Positions 8,210 through 17,261 are shown, counted from the stretch's first letter. The stretch is DNA of 52,989 nt from Bacteroidaceae bacterium (GCA_017427185.1 JAFRTJ010000014.1:1-52989); one strand, 5' to 3'. Notes: generated by a model from the letters alone, not told the origin. Numbers and translations: made by a program.

Positions 8210-10618
8210 ATGAAACAGGCTTTTCGAATTATTTCCCGCATGAAGGGCTATACAGCCCTCTCCCTGCTGGGTCTCATCATCTCGCTTAGCGGCACCGTCA
8301 TCATCAGTCGCTACCTCTATCAGGAGTGGACCATCGACCATTGGATGCCAGACCACGACAGGACGTTCATCTTGTGCCAACGCTATGTCAATGGCATTTT
8401 GGGGGATGAGCCAACGCCTGGTTTGGCTTGGAATCCCAACAATACAAAGGGCTTCGTGTCGCCTACTTTGGGGCAGAGCGACGTGGAAGCCTTCTCGGAT
8501 GTCCATCTGCTTGAGAATGGCTCCTACATCATATTGGATAATGACGAAACCATCACCGCGCCCACTATCAGTGTTGACAGCAGTTTCGTTGACGTTTTTC
8601 CGCTGCAGGCTTTGGAGGGCACGCTGGTGCTGCGTACAGAAGGGCAGGCCATAGTAAGTGATGACTTCGCCCGTCGCCACTTCCCTGGCGAGAGTGCTGT
8701 GGGGAAGACCATGAAGATGGGCGACGAGAACATATTGCATACCATCGTGGGCGTGTTCCGTCGGCCATCGGGCAAGAGCACCGTCCACTTCGATGTCGCC
8801 AACTATGCACGAAGGGACTGGTGGGTTGGCAATGCCCTTAACTTTACGATGATAAAGCTGGCAGAGGGCGCAAGCATGGAGGCGTATAACGAGCGGCAGC
8901 CCAAGAATTCATGGGGAGGCCAGAATCCAGAGTTCCATTTCTTGCTTGTGCCCTATACGGGAAACTTGAGAAGGCTGGTTGAAAGTTATGGACAGGAATA
9001 CCGAACCATTCCTTCGCTAAGCCCGTGCAGCAGCCCTCAGTACCTGTGGATGCTCTTCGTTGTAGCAGTCCTGCTCTTCCTCGTTGGCATCTTCAACTTC
9101 CTGAATCTGTATGCCGTGATGCGTAGTCATCGACGCCACGAGCTGCAAGTGCGTCGCATCTTCGGAGCCTCGCGGTGGGACATCTTCTGTCAGCTCTATG
9201 CCGAGACGTTCCTGCTCGCTTTGCTCACGATGATAGGCGTATGGACCGTCGTGGAGCTTATGGAGCCGCTGCTCACCACCTATTATAATATAGAGGTCTT
9301 GCCGCAGCGGACGTTCGATGTTGGGCTCACATTGTTTATTGTCTTCGGCCTGCCACTCATATCCAGCTTCACTCCCCTCCCAACAAGGGAGGGGCACGGG
9401 GGTGAGTCCTGGGGGGCCGCTGGGTTCCTGTTCCTCCAATACTTCATATCCATCACCCTTATCACCGTCAGCATCTACATGATGCGTCAGTTGCACCTGA
9501 TGATGGACGGAGACCCAGGCTACAGGACAGAAGGCATACTCCACATCGTTCCCAAGCCCAGGGAAGACTACAACCGCATCAGGAAGGATGACAACGGGAA
9601 CATATACATTGTCGATAATAGCAGAGGAGAAAAGGCTATGGCTGTCTTGAAGAAGTTGAGGGAATGTCCCTACATCCAAAGCGTCATCGAGGACCCCGAC
9701 ATGATAAATGCTGGTGAACTGATGGAAATAGAGGGGCATAAGCTTGTGTGCAAGGAAATGTGCCATAATACGATGGAGATGTTCGGGCTGACATTGCTGG
9801 AAGGAAGAGAATTAAACGATACCTTGGACGGCTACTCATACAATTGCCTGCTCAATGAAACAGCAGTACGACACTTGGGACTGAAGGACTGGCGAAGCGC
9901 AAAGGTGCAGCTACCGGAACGATGGTGGACGTCAGCCAATGAGGATTGCTCAGAGAATCCGCCCTACAACGTGGTAGGCATCGTGAAGGACTTCCATCCC
10001 GGTCGCCTCTCAGAGCCACAGCCTCCCATCATCTTCTTCCCAACCCTGAACTGGGACAGCCAGACAATGGACTTCCTGCCCGATGACCTGCTACTGAGTA
10101 TTGCTTCGGGCTGCGAGGAGGATGCAATAAAGTACCTGCGCCAGATGAACAAGGAAGTGTGGGGCACGGAAGATTTGGAATACAACTGGCTCTCCGACCA
10201 GAAGGACGAACTCTACCGCGAGGACCGTCGCACGGCACGCATCTTCTTCACCTTCTCGCTGCTGGCCATTGCCGTGACGTGCCTGGGAGTGCTCGGCCTG
10301 ATGATGTTCGACGTGCGCCGCCGCTACCGCGAGATTGCCTTGCGCAAAGTGAATGGTGCCACGTTCTTAGACATCGCCTTGCTGCTCTCGCGCCGCTACC
10401 TTATTATATTGGCTGTAGCCGCTACCGTCAGCATTCCCGTCTCGCTCATCGGCCTGCACCAACTGATAACGCGCTACTATACCATCCACGCCACTATCGC
10501 CTGGTGGATTCCGCTCGTGAGTATCCTCATCGTTCTGCTGCTCTGTGCCCTCACGCTCTGGCAGCAAGTATGGAAGGCAACAAGAATCAAACCCTATGAA
10601 GTATTAAAGGAAAACTAA
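8210..10618 (+). CDS. MacB/FtsX-type ABC transporter permease, paralogue 2
   Basis: The 802-residue protein starts 1 bp after the stop of paralogue 1 and has the same architecture. Its N-terminal ~45 residues, the middle FtsX block and the C-terminal ~135 residues are almost identical to those of paralogues 1 and 3, whereas the two periplasmic domains (about 50-270 and 430-650) differ strongly. The extra length over its neighbours comes mainly from a longer repeat-derived insert (TPLPTREGHGGESWGAAG) before the helix that follows. The shared membrane parts and different periplasmic parts suggest one ATPase and one exit duct serving several substrate-handling permeases, or a heteromeric complex. 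Which of these holds cannot be told. Confidence 0.9.
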   Translation: MKQAFRIISRMKGYTALSLLGLIISLSGTVIISRYLYQEWTIDHWMPDHDRTFILCQRYVNGILGDEPTPGLAWNPNNTKGFVSPTLGQSDVEAFSDVHLLENGSYIILDNDETITAPTISVDSSFVDVFPLQALEGTLVLRTEGQAIVSDDFARRHFPGESAVGKTMKMGDENILHTIVGVFRRPSGKSTVHFDVANYARRDWWVGNALNFTMIKLAEGASMEAYNERQPKNSWGGQNPEFHFLLVPYTGNLRRLVESYGQEYRTIPSLSPCSSPQYLWMLFVVAVLLFLVGIFNFLNLYAVMRSHRRHELQVRRIFGASRWDIFCQLYAETFLLALLTMIGVWTVVELMEPLLTTYYNIEVLPQRTFDVGLTLFIVFGLPLISSFTPLPTREGHGGESWGAAGFLFLQYFISITLITVSIYMMRQLHLMMDGDPGYRTEGILHIVPKPREDYNRIRKDDNGNIYIVDNSRGEKAMAVLKKLRECPYIQSVIEDPDMINAGELMEIEGHKLVCKEMCHNTMEMFGLTLLEGRELNDTLDGYSYNCLLNETAVRHLGLKDWRSAKVQLPERWWTSANEDCSENPPYNVVGIVKDFHPGRLSEPQPPIIFFPTLNWDSQTMDFLPDDLLLSIASGCEEDAIKYLRQMNKEVWGTEDLEYNWLSDQKDELYREDRRTARIFFTFSLLAIAVTCLGVLGLMMFDVRRRYREIALRKVNGATFLDIALLLSRRYLIILAVAATVSIPVSLIGLHQLITRYYTIHATIAWWIPLVSILIVLLLCALTLWQQVWKATRIKPYEVLKEN
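9370..9410. repeat. GC-rich palindromic repeat inside permease 2 (in frame)
   Basis: The core CCCCTCCC-aacaa-GGGAGGGG (9374-9394) forms a perfect inverted repeat with an 8-bp stem and is followed by a G-rich tail. It encodes the insert TPLPTREGHGGES at the same site as the elements in permeases 1 and 3. Confidence 0.75.
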
Positions 10619-10619
10619 T

Positions 10620-12992
10620 ATGAAACAAGCATTTCGCATCATCTCCCGCATGAAGGGCTACACCGCCCTCTCCCTGCTGGGCCTTATCATCTCCCTCAGC
10701 GGCACCGTCATCATCGCCCGCTACCTGCATCAGGAATGGACCATCGATTCGTGGATGCCAGAACGTGAGCGCATCTGCCAAGTATCGTTAGCCATGTGGG
10801 ATGACGAAAACTCGGGGAATCCGACTTATAGTGGAAGCTTCCGTGATTTGGGAGTGCAGCAGCAAATGCCCCTCAGCGAAATAGACGGTTTGGAAGCTGT
10901 CACAGAGGTATATCTGCGCAGCCTGCTCACCGTGAAGCTGGAAGACGAAAAGACCTTCACCGTCAACGCCATCAGCGCCGACAGCGATTTCGTACGGGTC
11001 TTCCCCTTGCAGGCGGCCGAGGGCACACTGGACCTTAAAGCCTACGGCAATGCCATCATCAGCCAAAGCCTGGCACGCAAGCTCTTCCCAGGCGAAAGCG
11101 CTGTGGGCCGTACGTTCACTATGGATAACGACCTCCATACGGTGACGGGCGTCTTCCGCGAACCCAGCACGAAGTCCACCTACCATTTCGATCTGGTCAA
11201 TAACAGCAACAGGGAAGGTTGGTTCAACAACACCTTAGCCGTTAGCTTTGTAAAATTGAAAGAGGGATGGAGCAGGGAGCAGTTCAACAAGCAACAGACC
11301 AAGAAGAAAATCTTTGATGATTGGAGAGAGAAAGAGATTCTCGGTCAATATGAGCTTGAACCATTCCAATCACGACGCTTTGATTTCATCTTCAATAATG
11401 ACTGGCCTTCGGTGAACAAGCCCAGCTCACCCAGCCATCTGTGGATGCTCTTTGCCGTAGCCGTCTTGCTCTTCTTGGTGGGCGTCTTCAACTTCCTGAA
11501 CCTCTATGCTGTCATGTGGCACACACGCAACCACGAGATGGCGGTGCGACGCATCTTCGGGGCCTCACGATGGGATATCTTCTGCCAGCTCTATGCCGAG
11601 ACATTCATGCTCGCCTTACTCACGATGATAGGTGTATGGACCGTCGTGGAGCTTATGGAGCCGCTGCTCGCCACCTATTATAATATAGAGGTTTTGGCGC
11701 AGCGGAAGTTCGACGTGGCGCTGACTGTAGCAATAGTCTTTGGCTTACCCTTGATTTCCTCCATGATTCCTAACCGCTCAGGGCACTCCTCCCTTGGGGA
11801 GGGGCTGGTGGTAGGCTTACAGTTCTTCATCTCAATGACCCTTATCACCGTCAGCATCTACATGATGCGACAACTCCACGCTATGATGACCTCCGACCCT
11901 GGCTATCAGACGGAGAACATCATTTCCTGTCTGCCTTTTACGACGGACATGTACTCTGGTAAGCCCCGCAGTAATGAACTAAGCGACAAGATGCTCTTCA
12001 GGCAGCGCATGCAAGAATATCCTTATGTGATTGACTTCTGTGTTGACAAGGAGTTCAAGAATAATAGCTTCCACGTTACAAGCGAGGGAGGCACAGAGAT
12101 GGAGTTGATGGGGATAAACGAGCACGTGATAAACGTGCTGGGGCTGGAGATGTTGGAGGGACGCTGCTTATGCGATTCGCTGGATAGCCAAGCCCCATAT
12201 CATTGTATCATCAACGAGACGGCCCTGAAGCGATTGGGACTGAAGAACTGGCGTACCGAGGAAATTCCATTTAACTATTTTCTCTACACCTTCGTAGGGT
12301 TGGAGCAGGATGAATATCCCACCTATCAGATAGTGGGCATCGTGAAAGACTTCCACCCCAAGAAATTGTCAGAACCGCAGCCGGCTATTATGTTCACCTA
12401 CGATAAGGACAAATACGACATCCAACAGCCTGTCTATTATATCGGTTCTTCGGAGCAGCGGACGCTGGTTCGCATAGAGCCCGGCCACGAACGCGAGGCC
12501 GTGAAGTTCCTGAAGAAGGTGGAGAAGGAAGTCTTTGGAAAGAACGACCTGGACTACCATTGGTTCAGCGACGAAGTGAAGGCCATGTATGAAGAGGACC
12601 GTCGAACAGCTCGCATATTCTTCACCTTCTCGTTCTTGGCGATTGCCGTGACGTGTCTGGGCGTTCTCGGCCTGATGATGTTCGATGTGCGCCGCCGCTA
12701 CCGCGAGATAGCACTCCGCAAGGTGAACGGCGCTACGTTCCTGGACATTGCTCTGCTGCTCTCGCGCCGCTACCTTATTATATTGGCTGTAGCTGCTGCC
12801 GTCAGCATTCCTGTCTCACTCATCGGACTGCATCAGCTGATTACCCGCTACTATACTATCCACGCCACAATTGCCTGGTGGATTCCGCTCGTGAGCATCG
12901 CCATCGTCCTGCTGCTCTGCGCCCTCACGCTCTGGCAACAAGTATGGAAGGCAACAAGAATAAGGCCGTATGAAGTGTTGAAAGAACAATAA
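10620..12992 (+). CDS. MacB/FtsX-type ABC transporter permease, paralogue 3
   Basis: This is a 790-residue permease that starts 1 bp after paralogue 2 ends. It has the same order of N-terminal helix, periplasmic domain, FtsX block, second periplasmic domain and C-terminal FtsX block. It is slightly more divergent in the middle block (WHTRNHEMAVRRIFGA against RSHRRHELQVRRIFGA). The C-terminal part is nearly identical to that of paralogue 1, including 73 identical nucleotides (12754-12826 against 7970-8042), more than protein constraint needs. The repeat-derived loop here reads SGHSSLGEGLVVG. The stop is followed by a further copy of the palindromic element before the ATPase gene. Confidence 0.9.
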   Translation: MKQAFRIISRMKGYTALSLLGLIISLSGTVIIARYLHQEWTIDSWMPERERICQVSLAMWDDENSGNPTYSGSFRDLGVQQQMPLSEIDGLEAVTEVYLRSLLTVKLEDEKTFTVNAISADSDFVRVFPLQAAEGTLDLKAYGNAIISQSLARKLFPGESAVGRTFTMDNDLHTVTGVFREPSTKSTYHFDLVNNSNREGWFNNTLAVSFVKLKEGWSREQFNKQQTKKKIFDDWREKEILGQYELEPFQSRRFDFIFNNDWPSVNKPSSPSHLWMLFAVAVLLFLVGVFNFLNLYAVMWHTRNHEMAVRRIFGASRWDIFCQLYAETFMLALLTMIGVWTVVELMEPLLATYYNIEVLAQRKFDVALTVAIVFGLPLISSMIPNRSGHSSLGEGLVVGLQFFISMTLITVSIYMMRQLHAMMTSDPGYQTENIISCLPFTTDMYSGKPRSNELSDKMLFRQRMQEYPYVIDFCVDKEFKNNSFHVTSEGGTEMELMGINEHVINVLGLEMLEGRCLCDSLDSQAPYHCIINETALKRLGLKNWRTEEIPFNYFLYTFVGLEQDEYPTYQIVGIVKDFHPKKLSEPQPAIMFTYDKDKYDIQQPVYYIGSSEQRTLVRIEPGHEREAVKFLKKVEKEVFGKNDLDYHWFSDEVKAMYEEDRRTARIFFTFSFLAIAVTCLGVLGLMMFDVRRRYREIALRKVNGATFLDIALLLSRRYLIILAVAAAVSIPVSLIGLHQLITRYYTIHATIAWWIPLVSIAIVLLLCALTLWQQVWKATRIRPYEVLKEQ
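11781..11810. repeat. GC-rich palindromic repeat inside permease 3 (in frame)
   Basis: The arms CTCCTCCC and GGGGAGGGG flank a TT centre (11786-11804). The element is translated as HSSLGEGLVVG at the site that carries related elements in paralogues 1 and 2. Confidence 0.7.
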
Positions 12993-12993
12993 G

Positions 12994-13025
12994 AACCCCA
13001 ACTCAGCCTCCCCGAGGGGAGAAGG
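12994..13025. repeat. Intergenic copy of the GC-rich palindromic repeat
   Basis: Right after the stop of permease 3 comes ACCCCAACTCAG, then CCTCCCC-GA-GGGGAGAAGG. This is the same C-rich/G-rich inverted repeat as inside the permeases, here between genes. It could form a hairpin in the operon transcript and adjust expression of the downstream ATPase gene, but no T-run follows, so it is not a standard terminator. Confidence 0.6.
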
Positions 13026-13027
13026 GA

Positions 13028-13084
13028 AATAAATGATAAATAGAAAATGATTAAATGGTAAATAATTAAATGGTAAATGAAAAG
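13028..13084. repeat. AT-rich phrase repeat before the ATPase gene
   Basis: The words AAATGATAAAT, AAATGATTAAATGG and TAAATGGTAAAT(A/G) follow one another with small changes. This low-complexity run fills the gap before the ATPase gene and creates an extra ATG at 13070 in frame with the ATPase, which makes its start uncertain. Confidence 0.55.
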
Positions 13085-13759
13085 ATGATCAAGACAACAA
13101 ACCTCCAGCGCGCATTTACAACAGAAGAGGTGCGCACTATCGCCCTGAACGGCGTAAACATCGAGATTAACGAAGGCGAATTTGTCGCCATCATGGGCCC
13201 CAGCGGCTGCGGTAAATCAACATTGCTGAACATCCTAGGACTCCTGGATGCCCCTACAGGCGGACAATACCTGCTTGGCGGACAGGATGTGACACCGCTC
13301 AGCGAACCCGAGCGAGACCGACTGCGCAAGGGACTCATCGGCTTCGTCTTCCAGAGTTTCAACCTCATCGATGACCTCAGCGTGGAAGAGAACATCGAAC
13401 TGCCGCTGCTCTATATGAGGATGCCGAAGGCTGAGCGACGTAAACGGGTAGAGGAAGCCATGCGGCGTATGGACATCAGCCACCGCGCCAAGCACTTCCC
13501 GCGACAGCTCAGCGGCGGACAGCAGCAGCGTGTCGCCATAGCCCGGGCCGTAGTTTCCCGTCCCAAGCTCATCCTTGCTGACGAGCCCACAGGTAACCTC
13601 GACTCGAAGAACGGGCGCGAGGTGATGGATCTGCTCAGCCAGCTTCACGACGAAGGTGCCACCATCGTTATGGTCACTCACTCGCAGCGTGATGCCTCAT
13701 ACGCCCAGCGCATCATCAATCTATCCGACGGTCAGGTGGTTGCTGAAGTAGAATTATAA
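13085..13759 (+). CDS. MacB/LolD-type ABC transporter ATP-binding protein
   Basis: This is the cytoplasmic ATPase of the efflux system, of the MacB/LolD/FtsE type. Motifs: Walker [11 protein letters not shown]-loop in '[24 protein letters not shown]', signature [14 protein letters not shown], Walker [13 protein letters not shown], and the H-loop VTHSQR. It would hydrolyse ATP to drive the three permeases encoded upstream. The frame has an ATG at 13070 made by a low-complexity repeat; the ATG at 13085 ([11 protein letters not shown]) is preferred because relatives begin with this sequence, giving 224 residues instead of 229. It is followed 4 bp later by the TolC-type gene. Confidence 0.93.
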   Translation: MIKTTNLQRAFTTEEVRTIALNGVNIEINEGEFVAIMGPSGCGKSTLLNILGLLDAPTGGQYLLGGQDVTPLSEPERDRLRKGLIGFVFQSFNLIDDLSVEENIELPLLYMRMPKAERRKRVEEAMRRMDISHRAKHFPRQLSGGQQQRVAIARAVVSRPKLILADEPTGNLDSKNGREVMDLLSQLHDEGATIVMVTHSQRDASYAQRIINLSDGQVVAEVEL

Positions 13760-13763
13760 GTTT

Positions 13764-15221
13764 ATGAGAATCTGGCTGGTCATAGTGTTATTAACGGCGA
13801 CAAGGCTGCAAGGTTTTGCTGAATTGTTCCCTGACTCTCTCGAGCTGACGCTCAGCGATGCTATTGCATTGGCACAGCGACAATCGAGCGATGCATTGGT
13901 CGCACGACATTCGCTGGAGGCAGCGGAATGGAGTTACAGGAACTTCCGTGCCAATTATTTGCCTACAGTTTCCTTGACTAGTTCGCCCTCATTGAACCGT
14001 CAGATAAGCAGCATAACGCAGCCCGATGGTACCAATGTTTTTGTGCGGCAAAACCAGTTGAATACAGATTTGTCGCTGAACATTAGCCAGAACGTCGTGT
14101 TGACTGGAGGCACACTTTTCCTTCGCAACAACCTTCAGCGTCTGGATGAATTCGAGCAGCGTACGCATGGCTATAGTAGTGTGCCGTTCTCCATTGGTTA
14201 CCAGCAGAATCTCTTTGGTTACAACAGTCTGCGGTGGGCGAGGCGCACGGAGCCGCTGCGCCATAGCATTGCCCGCAAGCAGTATGCGGAGACAATGGAA
14301 CTGGTGGCCTCGCGTACGAGTAGTTATTTCTTCATGCTGGCCTCAGCACAAACGAATTTAGTGATTGCGCAGCAGAACTATGCCGTCAGCGACACCTTAC
14401 TCCGTTATGCTCGCCACCGCTATGAGCGGGGCAGCATTACGGAGAACGAGATGCTGCAGTTAGAGGTTGGCATGCTCACCGAAGAGACAGATCGTTTGAA
14501 TGCTGAAGCAGATGTGGAGGATGCCATGCAGGCACTACGTTCCTACCTTGGCATCAAGGAAGATGTGACGTTGACAGTGGTGCCTGATACGCTTATCTGC
14601 AACGATGTGGTGGATGCAGATGAAGCTCTTGCGCTGGCTTTGGCAAACAATCCTGACCCAGAACGATTGCAACTGAATATTGTGGAGAGCGAGAGTGCTT
14701 TGTCGTCAGCCAAGGCAAGTCGTGGCTTGAAAGCTGACCTTTATATGCAGTTTGGTCTCTCGCAAAAGGGCACGACATTAAAGGAAGCCTATACTCAGCC
14801 GCTGAACCAGCAGTATGTAAACTTCTCGCTATCGCTGCCTCTGCTGGATTGGGGACGTGGCAAAGGACAGGTGCGCGTGGCTCGTTCCAGATTGGAGTTG
14901 ACACAAACGCAAAGTGAACAGGCATTGCAGGACTTCCGGTTGAATGTGCAGAAGATGGTGAGGCAGTATAACTTGCAGGCCTATCGTGTGAGAATCGCCT
15001 ATCGAACACGTGAAACAGCATTGCGTCGCTACGAGGTGGCACGATGGCTCTACTTGCAAGGACGAACCTCGTTGTTGGAATTGAATACGAGCATCAGCGA
15101 GAAGGACAATGCTCAACGGGCTTTTATCGGTGCCCTGCAGACTTATTGGAGTCTGTACTATGGGTTAAGGAGTCTGACCTTAGGCAACTCGCAAACTGCT
15201 AATTCGTTAACCGCTAATTGA
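13764..15221 (+). CDS. TolC-family outer membrane efflux protein
   Basis: The 485-residue protein begins with a signal peptide (MRIWLVIVLLTATRLQGFA) and the typical mature start 'LELTLSDAIALAQRQSSDALVARHSLEAAEW'. Long amphipathic helices, two internal repeats and beta-strand segments such as 'LNTDLSLNISQNVVLTGG' fit the trimeric outer-membrane barrel with a periplasmic helical tunnel. It should form the exit duct of the tripartite pump with the HlyD-type adaptor that follows after 14 bp. The last residues (NSQTANSLTAN) are encoded by a repetitive phrase (CTGCTAATTCGTTAACCGCTAATTG) that resembles intergenic repeats elsewhere in the window, so the natural C-terminus may have been extended by repeat sequence. 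Confidence 0.9.
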   Translation: MRIWLVIVLLTATRLQGFAELFPDSLELTLSDAIALAQRQSSDALVARHSLEAAEWSYRNFRANYLPTVSLTSSPSLNRQISSITQPDGTNVFVRQNQLNTDLSLNISQNVVLTGGTLFLRNNLQRLDEFEQRTHGYSSVPFSIGYQQNLFGYNSLRWARRTEPLRHSIARKQYAETMELVASRTSSYFFMLASAQTNLVIAQQNYAVSDTLLRYARHRYERGSITENEMLQLEVGMLTEETDRLNAEADVEDAMQALRSYLGIKEDVTLTVVPDTLICNDVVDADEALALALANNPDPERLQLNIVESESALSSAKASRGLKADLYMQFGLSQKGTTLKEAYTQPLNQQYVNFSLSLPLLDWGRGKGQVRVARSRLELTQTQSEQALQDFRLNVQKMVRQYNLQAYRVRIAYRTRETALRRYEVARWLYLQGRTSLLELNTSISEKDNAQRAFIGALQTYWSLYYGLRSLTLGNSQTANSLTAN

Positions 15222-15235
15222 CAACAAATATTTAA

Positions 15236-16498
15236 ATGGACATACAGTTACCAAAGCGCCCCTGGTACATAAAGTACCGCTTCTATCTGATAGGCGGAAC
15301 AGTACTCGTTGCGCTGATTGTTTATGCCGTGATTCTGCAATTGGGACCTCGAACGTTGCAAGTGGAAATAGTCGATGAACAGATAGCAGAGGTCACGGAG
15401 GGGGAATTCTTGGAGTACATTGATGTGAATGGAATGGTCGTGCCGTCAACAAGTATGCGGGTGAATGCTGCGGAAAGTGGCACTGTGGAACGCATATGCT
15501 GTCACAACGGTGACGTGTTGAAACGAGGAGACACTATCCTTGTCCTGTCGAACCCGAAAGTGTTGGAGGAGATGGCGGTTGAGCAACAGAACTACGACTT
15601 GCAGCAGATGCAGCATCGCCAGCAACTCGTTGAGATGCAGCAAAAAAGCATAACGTTGCGAAGTCAGGCGCTGCAGGCTAACTTCGAGTTGAAGAAGATG
15701 GAGCAGAACTTTGAACTGGCAGAGGAAGAAGCTCGAATGGGAGTGAAGAGTCAGGCGCAGTTAAAGATGGCAAAGGATGAATATGATTACGATCGCCAAC
15801 GCACTTTACTGAATATCGAGAGCCTGCATCAAGACTCTGTGCTGAATGTGATAGGCCGGCAACTCATAAAGCAACAGATGGCAATGGAGGCACAAAAGCT
15901 GGGCAACAGTAATCGTCGTCGTGATGCTCTTGTCATCTTGGCTCCTACCGACGGACAGATTGGCAACCTCAACGCCACCATTGGCGCGCAAGTGTCGATA
16001 GGGGAACAAGTGGGCGAAATAGGTGTGCTCACAGACTATAAGATAACAGCCCGCCTGAACGAATATTACATCGATCGGGTTCAGACAGGGTTAGCTGCCA
16101 CCGCAGTCTTGAAGGGACATCGCTATGCCTTTGAGGTCAGCCATACTACGCCTCAAGTACAGGATCATAGCTTTGCCGTGGAGCTAAAGGCAAAACCTTC
16201 TCATAACTCTACTTCCTCAACTCAAAATTTTTCAATTGGCCAGACGTTGCGGCTGCAAATAGAACTGGGCAAGCCTGAACGCCGCATTATTATTCCTCGT
16301 GGAAGCTTCTATTCGCAAACGGGTGGACAATGGATCATGCGGGTGGAGGGAAATGGACATCAAGCCCGTCGTGTCCCCATCAAATTAGGGCGTCAGAACG
16401 TGGAGCATTATGAAGTCATCAGTGGGCTCAATGCTGGCGACCGCGTCATCATCAATGGCTACGAGAACTTTGGCGATGCGGAGATTGTAAACTGGTAA
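15236..16498 (+). CDS. HlyD/MacA-type periplasmic adaptor subunit
   Basis: This 420-residue membrane-fusion protein links the permeases to the outer-membrane channel. One N-terminal membrane helix (about 15-36) anchors it. A biotinyl-lipoyl-like half follows (VNAAESGTVERICCHNGDVLKRGDTILVLSNP), then a long coiled-coil hairpin (about 105-220, Gln/Glu/Lys-rich), the second lipoyl half (ILAPTDGQIGNLNATIGAQVSIGEQVGEI) and a beta-barrel/membrane-proximal region to the end. An odd Ser/Thr/Asn stretch HNSTSSTQNFSIG near residue 322 is encoded by a low-complexity phrase. It is the last gene of the operon; the next gene is convergent. Confidence 0.9.
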   Translation: MDIQLPKRPWYIKYRFYLIGGTVLVALIVYAVILQLGPRTLQVEIVDEQIAEVTEGEFLEYIDVNGMVVPSTSMRVNAAESGTVERICCHNGDVLKRGDTILVLSNPKVLEEMAVEQQNYDLQQMQHRQQLVEMQQKSITLRSQALQANFELKKMEQNFELAEEEARMGVKSQAQLKMAKDEYDYDRQRTLLNIESLHQDSVLNVIGRQLIKQQMAMEAQKLGNSNRRRDALVILAPTDGQIGNLNATIGAQVSIGEQVGEIGVLTDYKITARLNEYYIDRVQTGLAATAVLKGHRYAFEVSHTTPQVQDHSFAVELKAKPSHNSTSSTQNFSIGQTLRLQIELGKPERRIIIPRGSFYSQTGGQWIMRVEGNGHQARRVPIKLGRQNVEHYEVISGLNAGDRVIINGYENFGDAEIVNW

Positions 16499-16525
16499 AG
16501 ACTTCATTGCCCTCTTCGCCTCATT

Positions 16526-16951
16526 CTACACGATGCCGTCAGGCTTCCATGCGAATAATCCTTCAGCATTTGCCAAAGGAATGATGAGTTCCAACAGCTT
16601 CATGTCAGGATGATATAAGGTTATGTAATGGTCGTCACCATTAAACCCAATCATTGCATTTCCAGACTCCAGCAGCACATAGACAGTTTTCCCTGATGAC
16701 ATCCATTCTTTTATTTGATCAGGAAAAGGATTCACGGTCCATTCTTCATCGAAATGAACTGAAATATCATAGTAGCAGTTCAGCTTAATCAACAGGTTGC
16801 TGAACTTCTGGCAAAGCAAATCGAATTGTGGTTGCATCCTCCAGTATTTCTCAATCTTGAAGTACTGACCTCTGCCGTTTGCAGGGACTTGTTGGGGTAG
16901 AATGTCTATCACCCAATATGGTTTCTCCAGATATTGCTCTATGATATTCAT
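16526..16951 (-). CDS. Conserved hypothetical protein, 141 aa
   Basis: I do not recognise a named family. The 141-residue protein starts MNIIEQYLEKPYWVIDILPQQVPANGRGQYFKIEKYW and has no signal peptide or membrane helix, so it is probably cytoplasmic. The middle is alpha/beta-like and the end (DHYITLYHPDMKLLELIIPLANAEGLFAWKP) looks like a folded domain rather than low complexity. Proteins with this type of opening are, as I recall, common in Bacteroidales, but no function is known to me. It is the last gene of a minus-strand run (flavoprotein, DUF1294 protein, this gene) with gaps of 4 and 24 bp, so co-transcription is likely. Confidence 0.75.
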   Translation of the reverse strand: MNIIEQYLEKPYWVIDILPQQVPANGRGQYFKIEKYWRMQPQFDLLCQKFSNLLIKLNCYYDISVHFDEEWTVNPFPDQIKEWMSSGKTVYVLLESGNAMIGFNGDDHYITLYHPDMKLLELIIPLANAEGLFAWKPDGIV

Positions 16952-16975
16952 GAGCTTATCCCTTTCGTCTTCTTC

Positions 16976-17257
16976 TCAAATTATCAGTATCAGGATAGCT
17001 GCAATGATCTGGGCAGCCAAAATCAGCGGTATGCCGTATTTGAACTTCTTGTGCAACGTCTTGTGATGCCAGACTCTCATTCCCAGCCAGGCTCCGATAC
17101 TGCCTCCCAGAAGTGCTATCATCAGCAACCCAGCCTCTCTCGTACGCCATTTGTCGTGTTTGGCCTTCCATTTGTCGATGCCAAACATGAAGAAAGCTAT
17201 CATGTTGGTAAAGAGGAGGTAGAAAAGGATAATGTGTAGAAGATTCTTTCCGTCCAT
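16976..17257 (-). CDS. DUF1294 small membrane protein
   Basis: The 93-residue protein has three hydrophobic segments (about 7-25, 44-62 and 74-93) and the DUF1294 signature: NMIAFFMFGIDKWKA, then RTREAGLLMIALLGGSIGAWLGM, then HHKTLHKKFKYGIP. The family is found widely in inner membranes, and its function is unknown. It lies 4 bp downstream of the flavoprotein gene. Confidence 0.88.
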   Translation of the reverse strand: MDGKNLLHIILFYLLFTNMIAFFMFGIDKWKAKHDKWRTREAGLLMIALLGGSIGAWLGMRVWHHKTLHKKFKYGIPLILAAQIIAAILILII

Positions 17258-17261
17258 ATGC

